A DNA stretch of 64,000 bases from Setophaga petechia (Eukaryota > Chordata > Aves > Passeriformes > Parulidae): positions 15,178,258 to 15,242,257 of the forward strand of contig JANCRA010000014.1 in NCBI GenBank assembly GCA_024362935.1, given 5' to 3'. This document shows, one piece after another, positions 37,601 through 51,117 of the stretch; within the stretch, counting starts at the first letter, position 1, and each line of letters opens with the position of its first letter. The notes beneath the pieces were generated by a model. It was not told the DNA's origin. It searched no databases and saw only the letters and a program-made list of their open reading frames with translations. The position numbers and the translations under genes were made by a program.

Positions 37601-40600
37601 ACAGATCCCTCCCTTACATGCCAGCCCTTCAGAAACTAGGCAAAGATGCGAGACAGCAAAAAAAGGTCTCACCATATCAGCACACAGGATGATGGACTGC
37701 TCCTCCAAGTGACACTTTCATTATCAGTAAATTTATGCTCCTATTTCAGTCTGTAATAATGACCATTCACAGCAAAAGCATGGTGGCTGTTAATGGACAG
37801 GAGTGTGGATAAAAATTCATTAATTAATGTGGAATTGAAGCATTTCCTCCACACACTTTGAGCAGCCAAGTATTTCACAGCAGATCTTGGCACCCGAGTG
37901 CAGGTATAATAATTATACACAATTTTCAGTGATTAAAAGGTTGTAAAGTAATTTTAGATACATCTCAAAATTATTTATCTTATAAATGAGGATAGAGTGA
38001 ATATGAGCTGAATCATAAGTACCACTGTTCAGAGCTGAGCTGAAGAGCTTGCAGGGGGAGATTCCTGCTCCTCAGGAGTGATGTCTCAGTGCACCTCCAT
38101 GGTGGTTATCTACTCATCATTTCTGCCTTTCATCTTCTGAAAAGGCAGGTGACTCTGAACAGTATGATTTTCAAACATCTGTAAGATCTTTTATGTTACA
38201 GTAATTTAGGCAGTGGTGTTCTGGTTCTAACAGTATGGTGGCCAGACTGAGTGACAGTGATTGTGATTGTCTGCTGTTGTGGTGAGGACTGCAATTTACA
38301 TGGCACTTTGTCATTCTTCTCATCAGATTGTGTTTTATTCTGCCGTTGTTTTTCTGCTCCTGTTTCTTACCTTGTCACCTACAAAAAGTTACCACACTGA
38401 ATGGGATGGGCAGCCCAGCTGCCTGCCACTCATGAGACCACTGCCTCCACTGCAGCTGTGGGCCAGCCTCTCTGGAGAAAAGGTCCTCTTTGCTTTGTCA
38501 CCATGGCTTAGGCAGGGAGATCCCTGGGAAGATGCCAAGGTGTGGTTCAAATGCCTGTTTGGACATAATCCTGTGGGTTTAGTCCTTGTGGAACTTTTAT
38601 CTTTCTTTTGGATGATGTGGGCTACAAAATTGTTCCTTAACCTTTAGAGATAGACAACAAAAATAGGCCTGTCAAAGTCCCTGGGCTCTGATCCAAATTA
38701 TTATACCATGGCACCACAGGCTATGTTAGACATCAAAGGCAGAATAGCTTAATTTCAGTGCTAAAGTTGAGGAATTTTTGGAAAGATTGAATAGTCTCTA
38801 GTGGTAACTTGAAAGAAGATGGTGTTCTGAACTTATTTGGGAGTTGGAAATGTCCTGTCTGTACCTGCTAATCCTGAAGTTCAGGAACAGACAGTATGTC
38901 CAGTCTGCTTTCTCATGAATTCTCACTTAGCTTTCCAGTGGGAGAGTGAAACCAAGGGATTCATTAATGAACTCAAGAAGCAAATGGATACAGTTAAGGA
39001 GGAAGGGGAAAAGTCTTTATTTTGGGGTCAACTGTAAAAATAGCCACTTCTGCAACACATTTTCCTAAACAGGAATATGCAATCTCCCTGAATTTTAAAT
39101 GCAGACAAAGCTGTTAGGGTCAATTATTCTCTTTGTGTCTGATAAAACCAGAGCCTTGTCCTTTTTCAGCTTAGCATGATTATACAAAGAAACCAAGAAA
39201 ATATATGATATAGATAAAAATGTAACAAGATACTAGATGTGTTACATCACTTCAGTCTGAGGTGTTTTCCACTGAGTGGAAATGAAATATTTTTTGGGAA
39301 TTTCTCCATGTGTGACTGAGCTAGTAATAGTACAAAAGTGTTGGGTATCATAAAGCTGCTCCTCACTTGGTGATCTAGAACACTTATTTCTGTCACCTCA
39401 GTAGGCTCAGATCCCTTCTGAGCCAAACCAGCTAGCAGTGGGGTGTATCAAAAATGTAAAATGAAGCTTATGAAGGAAGAAAACAGCTCCAAAATGCATT
39501 GCATCCAGCCAAAAATTAGTGTTTCTCCCCTAAGACCTGAAGATCACTGTGAATAGAAGAGGAGGTTGAATCCAGGTGGTGTTGTATTGATCTCTTAAAA
39601 AATCCACATAAAAAATCCACATATCTTAATGTAAAGCTACCAAGAAAAACCTTAGCCAGACTCTGCAGAAGGCTTCATGATGTGAAGAAGAATGGAGCTC
39701 CTGGCCAGAGCTCAAGGGAACACTGTAGGTCTCAGATCTGATAGTGATTTCTATCAAGCATATGTTTCAGCTTTTTTTCCTTATTATTTCTAGAAATTAG
39801 AGACAGAATTATGATATTTAATGACTAATACCTGCCTATAGCAGTAGCTGTCTTTTTTTTTTAAAGGTTATTTATTTCCCTCCACTTTTTTTTTTTTTTG
39901 GTAGAAAATTTAGAAGACAATTCCATTTGTTATAATGTAAAAAAACTCACAAGAAGTGAGATGCAGGATTTACTTACTTGAAAGTGGAAGATAGCTGTTC
40001 CACCTTGCAAAGATATAAATTAAAAGGGCATCTGAGCTCCCCAAAATCATCTGTTCATATCAACAAAGTGAATATTAATGAAAAACAAAATTGAGTTCTT
40101 CCTGTGGTTGATTTTCATCGCAGTACCCAGGTAATAAAAATGGCCATAGAAATTGAATCCATCAGTCATTAAAATAACTTTGGCTTCTTCTCTGTAGCAG
40201 ACAAGCACCAGTGCTGCCTGCACAAGCACAAGGCTGTTATGTGAAGTCTATTTGGACACTTTATGCCATGTAATGGAAAGGGAGGCAAAAACATCCAACT
40301 TCTGCTGTCCCCATAACATAAACCAATGCTGGTGAGGAAATGTGCTCGTTCCAGAAAACACATTAGCACAGATCAGTCAACCTCCCTACCCTGGCTGTCT
40401 CTGCTTCGTGTGTCTGCGCAGTGGGGCTGTGCCCTCAGCGTTAATTGGATCACTTCATCCCTGAGACAAGACCAATAACCACACAAGGACCCAGGCATCT
40501 GAAAGAGGATGTAGGCATGTGTGTCAAAATGGAACTCTACAAAGCTCCTGTTCAGCCTGTTGGAAAGGCTATTGGGATATTGCCTGTTTGGCCATGAGAA

Positions 40601-41624
40601 CATTGTCTGGAGAAATAAGAGGTGATGCTTTCAGATTGCTTCAGATACTTGGGATCAGTTCCCATCTATTATCCTTCATACTTTCCGAGTATCTCATATT
40701 GTGCATTTATCACTCATTTTTGGGCCAAGTTCTCGGAGCAGCAAATTAACTTTGAACTTACATGAAAATTCCCTTTTCCCGCTCTACTTTCTGCATCAAT
40801 GATATGAAACAGAAGCAGTGGAGTAAATTTTTAAAAAAGTTTGATACAATCAAGGTAAAATAAAGATTTCATTTGGGCAGATGCCTCACTCATGCTGGTG
40901 TTAAATTCCAGATCACTCTACTACCAAAAGCACACAGGGCAAATGCTCAGCCTGCACCAATTAGGGGCAGTTATTTCAGCAGAGGCTGTGTAATATGGAC
41001 CCAGTAGTAACTGGGAACCTTTGTTTCTCCAGAAAGGTCTGGTTGATCTTAGGTTTAGCCCAAATCATGCAAAACATTGAAGTTCTTCAGTAGCAAGAAC
41101 TTACAGGGACACTCTTAAAAACCTATTTTGTCCCACCTGTGTTTGTAGGTCTCACCTGCAGCTGCTGTAACTGATGACACTGAGTTAAACCCATTGTTTC
41201 TCTTTTTTTGGCTTATTTATATGTAGCAGCATTCTGCTTATGTGCAGTGTCACTGCTTTTCCCCTAGTTGTCTTGATCATATGACTGCTTAATTAAGTAT
41301 GTGCTTAATTTTGTATAACTTACTTATTCAGGAAAGTTTCTCACTTGATTAAAATTAAGCATATGAATGTTGCATATCTGGGGTTCTAATTAGTTTTCTT
41401 GGCTGCTTGGGTTTTTTTTTTTTATAAACCATGAAGGAAGCAAATAAAGACAAAGGAAAACTATATCTTCAAAAGTAGTTTGGGGCTTAGCAATGGCACC
41501 TGGCTTGGTTTTTATTTCATTGTGATTAACAAATCAAGTAAAAACTTCCTTTAAGACTGCTTAAAGATTTGAAAGCTCCGGGGCAGAATGAAGTAACGGC
41601 TTCAAGATTTGCTTTAAGGATTTA
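28690..41624. other. Intergenic sequence, no gene seen
   Basis: About 13 kb without a supported gene. Open frames are all under about 130 codons and match no family I know. AT-rich homopolymer tracts are frequent (for example T/A runs near 39850-39900). No transposon could be named with confidence here. Confidence 0.45.
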
Positions 41625-41702
41625 GAGTCTGATGCAAATCCTATTGGAGTCAATGGAAATCATTTAAGGGATTTTACTGGGCTTTGGATCAGGCCCTGAT
41701 GG
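41625..41702. mobile_element. Palindromic MITE-like relic (avian/reptile type)
   Basis: The relic begins AGAGTCTGATGCAAATCC, has ATTGGAGTCAATGGAAAT near the centre, and ends TGGGCTTTGGATCAGGCCCT. This mirrors a family I recall with the terminus 'GGGCCTGATCCAAAGCCCA' and a central 'CATTGAAGTCAATGG'. One arm has decayed. It is related in style to the relic at 15462-15555. Confidence 0.65.
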
Positions 41703-44700
41703 CCAACGAGAGCCTTAACCATGTTAAGGAGTTAATGTCCTTAGAGCTGTTCTGGACCCCAAGTGGCTTAAGACCTTACAGTATGTTTTCAGGTATCACA
41801 GTGTAATTCAGAGGACCTAAACTCTTGCTTTAAATGAGCTCTTCCATGCTGGTAGCCCTTGCAGGAAATAGCCTTGAGGAAACTTGTCAGGGCACCCCAA
41901 CTCGTTCATTTTTCTGGAGTGAGGTCTGTGTTTTCTGGTCTGAACCCCATCACCCATATCAGCCCCAGCTGGGCAGCTGGGGCCATGATTTTAAGATGCT
42001 TTCGTGGCCCCTGCTCAGACAGGTAGTGTGGGAGGATATGTTAATGTGTGTGTGAAGATAAATACACACACAGCCTGCAGGGGGAAAAAGCATCAAAAAC
42101 CTTATAAATAAAAGCCAATTCAGTTTTCTGGCCACCTTCTCTGTTGTGAAGAGCAGCTGCTCCTTTGGGGACAGGGAGGCCGAGGGTTTATCCATAAAAA
42201 CAGGTGGATGTTGTCACTGGTTTCTGCTGCTGGAACCCTTCCCTTCAGCTGCCATGAGGCTTGAGCCCTGATTTTTGTCAGCATGTCCTTGTTGGGAAGG
42301 TTGACACTCTGTTTCCTCTGGTACAGACAAGCTTAGACAAATTTCAACTCACTGACTTTGCTATTTCACCACTGAAAATTTACCATATTCTCCTGAATTA
42401 ATCAGATATCCTTGCAGTCTTGATCTAGCCACAAACTGAATTATGTTTTGTGTTCTCAATGATAGGGACAGAATACAGGAGGACCCTTTTACAGCCTTTG
42501 ATTACATGCTATTTCTCCCTGCCTGGGTAATTGTTGAGGAGTGAGTCAGAAAGATGTTCTGATTAATTAGATATGGTATTTTAGGATGCTTCAGTCTGGG
42601 AAAGTATGGACTAGAATCCAGACTTCCCACTTATCTGCCTTAAATACTCTGACCCTACCCTGAACTTCACACTTGCTCTATGAGTGTTTGTTTATGCTGG
42701 AATTTGCTATAGGAGGCCTTATTAACTGGTGGTCAAGATTTTATTTTTAAATGGATCGTTAACTTGTTACATACTCAAGGAGAGTGTTGATGCATGTCTG
42801 CGTAGGAATCCTTTCCTCCCATCCCTGCACCCTCCCTGTGTGCCCATAATGTGAACCTGTTTAGAGACCTTATAGATTTCCTTTCATTCACGAGAAAATA
42901 ATAAAAAAAATGAAGCATAGAAAAAGCAAAACAGGGAAGTAGCAGCAGTAGAAGAGGAAAGACATTCTTTAATCATGGTAATGGAGCAGATGCTTCAATA
43001 GCAACAGCAGCAGGTCCAGTAAGTGCTGCATCTTCTTCTTTCATCCCCCTCTAACCAGAGCTGCTAGCAACATGCCATCTTTCCTTCTCAGGATTTTGCT
43101 TCCAGTAGCATCTGCTGTGCCTCTTTCTCCTACATGCTGCAACATATGTAGCTGCATCACAAGAAGCAGCCAAGTCATACACTAAGGTAATTTCTATTAA
43201 TGATTTGTACTTGCTTAGTGGATAAAAACCCTTTTTGTAGTCCTGATTCATTGCAGATGCTTTGTGCTACTAGTGTGAGCAGAGGATGTGCTATGAGAAC
43301 AGACGGATGATTACTGGATAGCCCAGGACTGACAGCAGAGCACGAGTGCTTGGATTGAGGGAAATCGCTTCAGTGAGGGTAATAAGATGAGCCTGATTTT
43401 ATGTTTGTTGTAAGAGATGGTGGCTGCTGGGTTTCCACATGAAATTCTTCTCTTTTGTCACTGGCTTTGTTGGCAGAATCAGTTTGTAGAAATTTCCAAT
43501 TCCATTTCCTGAAACACAGGTTTGTGTAGTTTAGATTATAAAAGAGAAAGTGTTGGGAAGGGAGAAACTCTCATCTGTGGTGGTATTTGGAAAGTAAACT
43601 GACTCTCAGAGCTGTACTCCTGTATCCATCACAACTTTGCCTCTAGAATAACTCAAACCTTGGCTGTGGTGGAGCCCATGTTTTGTCATCTCCTGAGTTG
43701 CTGATGTATTTCAGTCTGAAGGCTGAAGTCTCAACATTCCCTCTTGTGCCACTACAAACGGGTATGTTTGCCCACCTTCTGTTCCATGGGTGACAGATGG
43801 GGGACCATGGATGCAGCACTCAGCACCTCCTGAGAGCCCAGTGCTGGTGTCCCTGGGATTGAGGGCAGCTGGATCCCTCCGAGGGAGCTCTCAGGATCCG
43901 GCCCACCAAGAACACAGTGTTTGAGCTAATATGCAAATTCTAGGTAGTGCAAACACCAACACAGTCAATTACACACAGCAAAAACATACACAACAGCCAG
44001 GAAGCCATATGATAGATATCATGTTGTGACTATGTTGTGGGACTTTCATCTTTATTGGCAAACATTTCAGGCAGCAGTTCAGATTTACATAGAATCACAT
44101 ATGTGCTTAAGAAAGCATTTTATCTCCCCCTTCCTTTACCGAGCTGCAGTTACCAATACCCTGCTACCAGTAAGTAATTAAGATATTTCAGTGCTCTTCA
44201 GCTAATCACTCAAAATGTCAGTATCCTTTCCAACCCTCATCTAAATTTCTTCAAGTTTTAAAACCGGGCTGGAAATTTTAGGCAGAGTGGAAATGCTGCT
44301 TCTTCTTAAGCTGATTTGTCTTTTTTATTTATGATGTTTTGTTGTTCTTGCAAGAGCCCAAAGGAAAGCGTGCAGAAGGAAACCTTATTGCATTGGAAGA
44401 AGCTTCCCAGAAATAATATTTTTATTTGGAAAGTTATGAAAAGAAACAGACTTATTGTCAGTGTGTTGTACTTAAAAGAATTCTGGTTTGATTTTTGTCA
44501 TGTAAGAGGTTTGTAACTTAGATAGCATTTCTCCAGCTTTTTTTAACTTTCTTAGTTATGATACCTTAAAAGGTTATTTATATAAACTTTAAAATAGCTT
44601 TTCTGAGTCTGCATCTAAAGGGGGTTTAGTGGTTATTGAAAGTCATGCTCTTAATGATAGTCTTAAATAGAATGAGTATTACGTACTCTAGTAATAATTT

Positions 44701-47194
44701 AAATTCTCTAGCAAAACCAGTAATATATTTTAATTTATTAGTTACACCTCTATTCATGATAGACCATATATTCCAAGTATCAGCTAATTTTTCATTTTTC
44801 TCTCCATTGTTCAGTTTGGTAATTTTAAATGAAAACATTTATAAGCGCTCTTCTTGTTGAGATACTCAGAACCTAAAGAATTTGGAGTATCAGAAATCCT
44901 AATGTTGTACAGAGATTTTATAAGGAAAGTTTTCCCAAATAGCACATATATCACTTAGAAAACTTCCATAAGATTCTTTCCAAATGAGTGATATTTAAGT
45001 ATTTTTACAAAGAGCAATCAAAGCATGTAGCACTTGAATCTGTTACATTAAAGCTCCCCTGATTGTGCAATAATAAAAGATGAATGTAGATTTATATTGT
45101 ATGCAAATTAATTAATCCTTTCATAGCATTACTCAATTAAAAAAAAACCTGGGGTAGAGTTGCAATGCTTATCTGCTAGTACTGAAAGGCAAACAACAGA
45201 AGAGTTCATGAAACATCCATGTGCAGGCATAATGCATACAGCAATTTTTCTCATCTTTAATATAAAATATGTGCAGTATCTGTAGTAGTTGCAAAAATTA
45301 CTCAAGAATTTAATTGCAAACCATGGGTTAGGCCTGTCACTGCAGTCCTTCTGGATGCCATGCTCTGAAGTGCCTTTTTGCAGAGTCCTTGCAGCAGCAG
45401 ATGTTGGGGAATGCAGCACTGTCAGCTTCTGTCTTGTGATGGTATGTCTTGGAGGATGATGAGCCCATTCCTAGTGTGACATTTGGGGTAAATATGTAAG
45501 AGATCTTGTCCTGAAAGTTCAAGAGAAAATGATGTCTACCATTGCAACATCTGGAAGTGTGGTGAAAAACGTGTTGTGAATAAAGACAACAGCCTGGTGG
45601 AAGGGCAAACCTCAGGCACAGAAAGAGTTACCATGCCAAAATGGGCATATTTTAATAGCAAGGATCATTAACAGCAAATGTTCTTAGCAAAATGGTTTGT
45701 TGCAAATAGAGGGCGCTGGGGCTCCTCAGGTGTCCTTAAATGTGAATTAGATTGTGTTTGCAAACTTTTTTTCTGGTTCATTGTACTGATCAGAGAGCAG
45801 TGGATCCGGAGAGGAACATAGATTTCTGTATATGATTAAGATGTAGTAGCTGAGAGAGCTGGACTGGGGTTAGAACAGAGGCATTCACATTTACACAATT
45901 AAGTGATTCTGGCCAGCCATCTCTCAGTTCAGAAAGTCACTTAACAGTGTGTTTGAATGTTTGCCTGAATAGCATGCAAGTGTTTATATCCATCAGCCAT
46001 TGTGTGAATTCAGCCTATATCCCTCAGATCAAATTTCAGGCATGCTGTGAATGCCTCCAACAGGAGTTACCACTTTCCAGAGGGTCCCCACCTTGTGCAG
46101 GGGTGACTTGCTCTGTGTCTGGACTGTATCGGTGCAGCTGCAACAGAAAAATCCTCTACCAATAACTGCCTCTAATAGTGCAAAAAATGCAGGAATAAAT
46201 TTGGCAACAGAAATTGGATGACAGGGGTTTGTGTGATCAGCAACATAGAACTGTGAAAAAGGCAGTTTTGGTCTAACCCTGCTTTTTTAAGACCTCTCTT
46301 TCAAAATTTTTCCTGCTATGCTCTTCTGCACTGGTAAAAAAAAGTGTGCAGATGGAGTTAATTGGTTAAAAGGTGAAATACAACTAGTCCTGGTGCTCAT
46401 TTGGGTCTCAGAAACATCCCCTTCTCCTCTAGTTCTCCATTCAGGAGAAAAAGGAAATATTGAAGTGCAGACATCTCCAAAGCCTTAGCTGTTTTTTCTT
46501 TCTTATCCAATTCTGTTTTGTTTCACCTTATCAATGTCAAAATTGAAGTTGCAATTAATGTCTTTTCCTGAGAATGGTTGGAGGTGATGACTCAGAGCTT
46601 TGAACTCCAGGGCCTTGCTGTTCTTTGGCACTGGCCTGGCTGGACCCCACTCACCTTCCAGCAGCAGAGTGAGAAAGTGGAGTTGGGCTGGCTCATGTCT
46701 GATATGAAAGAAACAAAAGCATGCAGGGACTGTCTGCTCTTAGCAAGGAACACCTGGCCATGGAGTTAAAGTGATACCCTAACAGGTCAGGGAAAATAAT
46801 AGAACAACCCAGATTTATCCCCAGTTAATTGCTTTTTGTGATCATCTATTAAAAAGTATTGCAAGAAGTTTTCTATAGTGATCTACTTTTGTTTTCTTAT
46901 CTGCTTATTTAGAAGTAGTAAATTCATATTCGTTCACATAGCACAATGCCTCTTTTGTCATAAAATAAATAACTCAGCAAAATATCAGCATTACAAAGTG
47001 ATATTATTTTTCCTTTGAAGGTTCACTTTACACAGCATGTCATACTAGAGACAGGGCTGCTTTCAGATGCTGAGTATTTTTTTTCCTTTCCCCAACACTT
47101 TTAATTCCTTTTCCTGAAGTTAATGGGAGTGCATATTGAAACCTCTATTAGAGGTAATTTTGTATTTATCTGCCAACCTGTTTACTCTTCCAGT
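41703..47194. other. Intergenic sequence, no gene seen
   Basis: AT-rich, with no supported exon or repeat family. Open frames are short and domain-free. Confidence 0.45.
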
Positions 47195-47320
47195 GACACC
47201 AGAGGACATGATAGAGGTGTTTACAGTAATGAATGGTCTGGAGAAGGTGACCTGCACACCATCCCTCACCAAACATAAGATCGCAGAGTTGCAGGGTTGA
47301 CCAAGAATTAAATGCGCTGG
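47195..47320 (+). mobile_element. Ancient CR1 LINE 3' UTR fragment
   Basis: GGACATGATAGAGGTGTTTA, AGTAATGAATGGTCTGGAGA and AGGTGACC, then a CCCTCACCAAACATAAGA-like block, follow the order of an old sauropsid CR1 type that reads 'GATATGATAGAGGT..AAAATCATGAATGG..GTGGAGAAAGT'. It is short and strongly diverged, so the family level is all I can claim. Confidence 0.6.
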
Positions 47321-48760
47321 TTCTTTGCCTTTCCCCTGGGCAGTGTTTGGTCATTGGGTCTTGCTAGGAAAAGGCTCAACATGGGCATCTATGCCACCTA
47401 TAAAATTCTGCAAACACACCCCTCCAAGGCACAGCACCAGTGGCAAGTCTCTGGCATGGTTTGCTGTGGTCTTTTTCAGAGCAGGGAGTGCTGGGGCCTG
47501 CAGGACATCAGGGCAGCTCCAGCCCATTTAAATTAATCACTTGCCAGGAAAATACAGCTTATTGCTACAAGACAAATTCACTTGCTGCAAACCCTTCGTG
47601 TTTGACAGGAAAAGTGTGCTTCTCTTTAGGGCTCTAAACAATGAGTTGAGAAGCCTTTATAATTAACACTTTATTAAAAGATCCTAGATAAGGAGAAAAG
47701 CCATTGTCAGAGTGCACACCATGTCCTCGGCCCGTGCCTGGCTACATGGCCATCATTTCCTCATACAAATCCTAAACCTGAAAAAAGATCTCTTTAACCC
47801 ATCGATTCCTTCTGTGACACCCTCTGTGCTTTGCTGCACCAGTCTTGCTTTAACAGCATTACCAGCAGACCTTTTGTAGTTTTAGTCCTAATTCTACAAA
47901 AAGTTCACCGGTGGGAGCAGTGGGAGCCTGGCCTGTGTACTGAGTGGAGTGTAATATCTAGGGGATGTGTGGGTAGTATTGATTTTTGGAAACAGCAATT
48001 AATTTAAAATAATCTTGGTCTCATGAGTGACCTCAAGTGACTATTTATTGGAAATATTTAAAAAATAAAGTGTTTTGGTTTTCTTTTTGGGTTTTTTTAG
48101 TTTTTTTTCACATTGTTTAAATTCTTATTCCATCTCAGTTTGGCAGAGAGCTGGATAGAAGGAGGTTATCCAAATTTCTGAACTGGTGAAAATTGTGTAT
48201 ATAGGGAAGCAGATAGACAACAACATGCACATGTGACTCTCAGTATTGTTTTGGACAGTGGTTCCCATCTAAGACATACAAAACCCAAGTGGTCAGAGAG
48301 GCTTCTGCTTGTGGAAAGTCCCCCCATGCTCTCATATGCCTATGGGGGAACAATCATAGTCATTCATCCTAGAGAACTGGCTTCTGCAGCAAATAAACAT
48401 ATTTACATAGTGAGAGCTGAAGCCACCACATCAAAGACCCAGCTGAGGTCAGGTGCCTGCTCATTTCAGAAAGGTATGGTGGATGCTGTCACTGAGGCTG
48501 TGAACACTTTACATCTATAAAACATCAGTTGTAAAAGCACAGAGCTTTTATAAAGCTTTCAATTTAAAGGCTAGTAGCAGATCCCTCACTTGCTGATCAT
48601 CTCCCTCCCCCACAGGCAGGCTCACACACATCCTCCTGCAGGTCAGTCCACACTCAGCCAGGCAGGCAGGACTCCTGCTCTGCCTCCAGCTTTGTACACC
48701 AAACCTCAGCAGCACAGAGCTGGGTTTCTCAGTAGCAAGGATCAAGACTTTTCCTCCTCA

Positions 48761-48792
<32 letters not shown>

Positions 48793-50928
48793 CCAAGCCA
48801 CCCCTCTCCCTCCAAAGCCCCATCTAGCACGAATGGAGTAACCAACCAAAATGATGCCAAGCTGCAATCAGTAATGCTGATATGCTGTGAATTTTGGAGA
48901 AAGATCAAAAAAAGCAAATTTTGTGGCGGATTGGTCTCAAGTAATATTAAACCTAGAAATATCAAAGGGCTGATGGCCTCACAGGGGTGGGGCAGTGCCT
49001 GAAAGGTATGACATTCCTATGCATTATTGAATACTATGCATGTTTGCTCATCCCCTTAAAAGAGTAAGAGCCATGCAACACAGAGCATCTGCCACTAGTT
49101 GTGAAATTCCTGGAAATGCAAAGAAGAAAAGAAAAAAGTTTCTACCTAAATAAAACAAAACATGGGAAGTTGCTTCTTTTTGCTAAGTCACTGCTTTCTG
49201 TGGCTTTTTGATCCATTTCTGAAGGGATTGGCAGCTCAGCTGGTAATTAATAGTCCCTGGAAGAACACAGGCCTTTTGGAGTGTTTCGAACAGTCTCTCC
49301 GTTTTCACCTCTTCTCAGGATTTCTTTGAAGAACCAAAGTCAAAGATGCATTTTCAAAACATGTCTCGACTCTGTGAGTTGCAGACAGAAAGACCTAGAT
49401 GAGTTCCATTGCACAGGGGGTATTTCATGCTATACAGTGCTCAGACAGGTACAAATGTAACTGAATATCCTTTAGGTTTGGAATTACTTTGACTGTTTGG
49501 AGCTCAAGACATGTTGGATACCTCTCATAATACTTTCTGGGTCAGTATTTTATTTTTTTTAATTCTAAATGAAAAAGAGGAAAAATCATATCATTTTTGA
49601 ATGTAAGCATGTGAAATCTGAACAATCATTTCAGGGAACTGAATTGCTGATTACAATATATTTCAGGAAGGAAAATTCTTTGTTTGCCACATCATTTTCT
49701 GTTTAGCAGGAGCACTATGTAATCTTATATATTTAAACAAAAGTTGTTAGTTGGTTTTGCTTGGCACTGTAGTAATTTAGGATTGGATTCTCTGAAGTTG
49801 TAGGCACTGGTCTGTTGCTGCTCCCTGTGAGCTCTGGGATGAAGTCATTGACTCCAATGGTGCCAGAGCTGTAGTGCTGCAGCTTTTTAGGGACTCTCCA
49901 AGGTTTGTGTATTTTAGATTTGGAATATGAATACCCTGGTGGGTATCCAGAATCCCAGAATACCAGAAAGTAACTCCCCAGTCAGATCAGAAATCACTGT
50001 AGGTACCACCCAGAGCCAGTGAAATTCCCTTTGGCTCATTTTGCTCTGCTCGGCCACACAAATCTCCACAAAGTCTGCATCAGCTTTTAGGGAACATCCA
50101 TGGGAAACAAAGGGGGAAAGGCCTTCTGATGACCACTGGCATAAGGGGAATTTCATTGGTAGCCAACTGAAAGTTGTCCCCAAGATTTTGGGATGTAACC
50201 ACAGCTGCAAGCAGACATCTATTCAGCAAGTGGATATAAACAACCTGGAAATATATTTGTATTTTACAAAGAATTCTGAGTGTTCTGAAAAGACTCATTA
50301 GGAACATTCCAATTTATAACCCCCCCACCTACTGCACTATGACTTCATTGTACTTGCAGATTTAACTGTACTTGCAAATAATTAAACAAATCCACAAAAT
50401 GTTTGCATTACATTAATTTACTTCACTTGGACCTGCAATACTAGAATCATAATTACTTAGATATTTCCCTTTATTATTTTCTAACCTCTTTTTGTAAATT
50501 GTCAATAAGCATTCTAGAGACAGTTGGATTAAAAAAAATACCAACCATGTGTCTGATTAATATTTTAAGACCAGGAAGATCAAATCTAAAAATGTGGCTT
50601 TTTTTTCAGCAAGTTCAAATTAACTGATAAAGCTGTCCAGTGTGTATTACGAAGTTATTTTTTAAATGTTGAATGATGCAGTTTTTATATTTCAAAGTGA
50701 AGCCATCAATACAGGAACTATAAAAACAGAGGTCAGGTTTCATCTTGCACTGGTGAGGTGTCCATGGAGCAAGGAGAAGTGCAGGCACACAGTTTGTGGT
50801 GATGGGGAGTGGGGCTGGGCTGAGCCTCAATCCCCAATGAGCTCCAGCTGTGAGCAGCAGGTGAGCAGCACTGACAGCAATGAGCCATGGAGTGCCCAGG
50901 GGCACTGAGCAACCACCAAAGGGAGCAG
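47321..50928. other. Intergenic sequence, no gene seen
   Basis: No gene. A 26-base A run lies at 48763-48788. The segment 49840-49875 contains CATTGACTCCAATGGTGC, which may be a further worn piece of the palindromic MITE family. Confidence 0.4.
48763..48788. repeat. Poly(A) tract of 26 bases
   Basis: A pure A run preceded by about 150 bases of C-rich DNA. It could mark the tail of a retroposed transcript, but I see no AATAAA just upstream and no target-site duplication. Confidence 0.85.
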
Positions 50929-51117
50929 AGGGCACACAGGGGCAGGGCATTGACAGTGAGGGGCACACAGGTGCAGGGCATTAACAGTGAGGGGCACACA
51001 GGTGCAGGGCATTGACAGTGAGGGGCACACAGGTGCAGGGCATTAACAATGAGGGGCACACAGGGGCAGGGCATGAACAGTGAGGGGCACACAGGGGCAG
51101 GGCATTGACAGTGAGGG
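50929..51117. repeat. 31-bp minisatellite, 6 units
   Basis: Six direct copies of a 31-bp unit built from GGGGCACACAGG, (G/T)GCAGGGCATT and (A/G)ACAGTGA. Copies alternate between two variants (GGGGCAG/GGTGCAG and TTGACAG/TTAACAG), a higher-order pattern suggesting unequal exchange. The unit is not a multiple of three, and frames across it encode short C/P/H-rich repeats with no coding sign. Confidence 0.95.

Noticed and set aside
48600..48788. Processed pseudogene ending in the 26-base A run
   Set aside because: There is no poly(A) signal before the run, no target-site duplication and no recognisable parent coding sequence. Birds also have few processed pseudogenes.
50733..51092. Minus-strand 119-codon Cys/Pro-rich repeat frame
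   Set aside because: It is a by-product of the 31-bp minisatellite; the frame shifts each unit and no start context is present.
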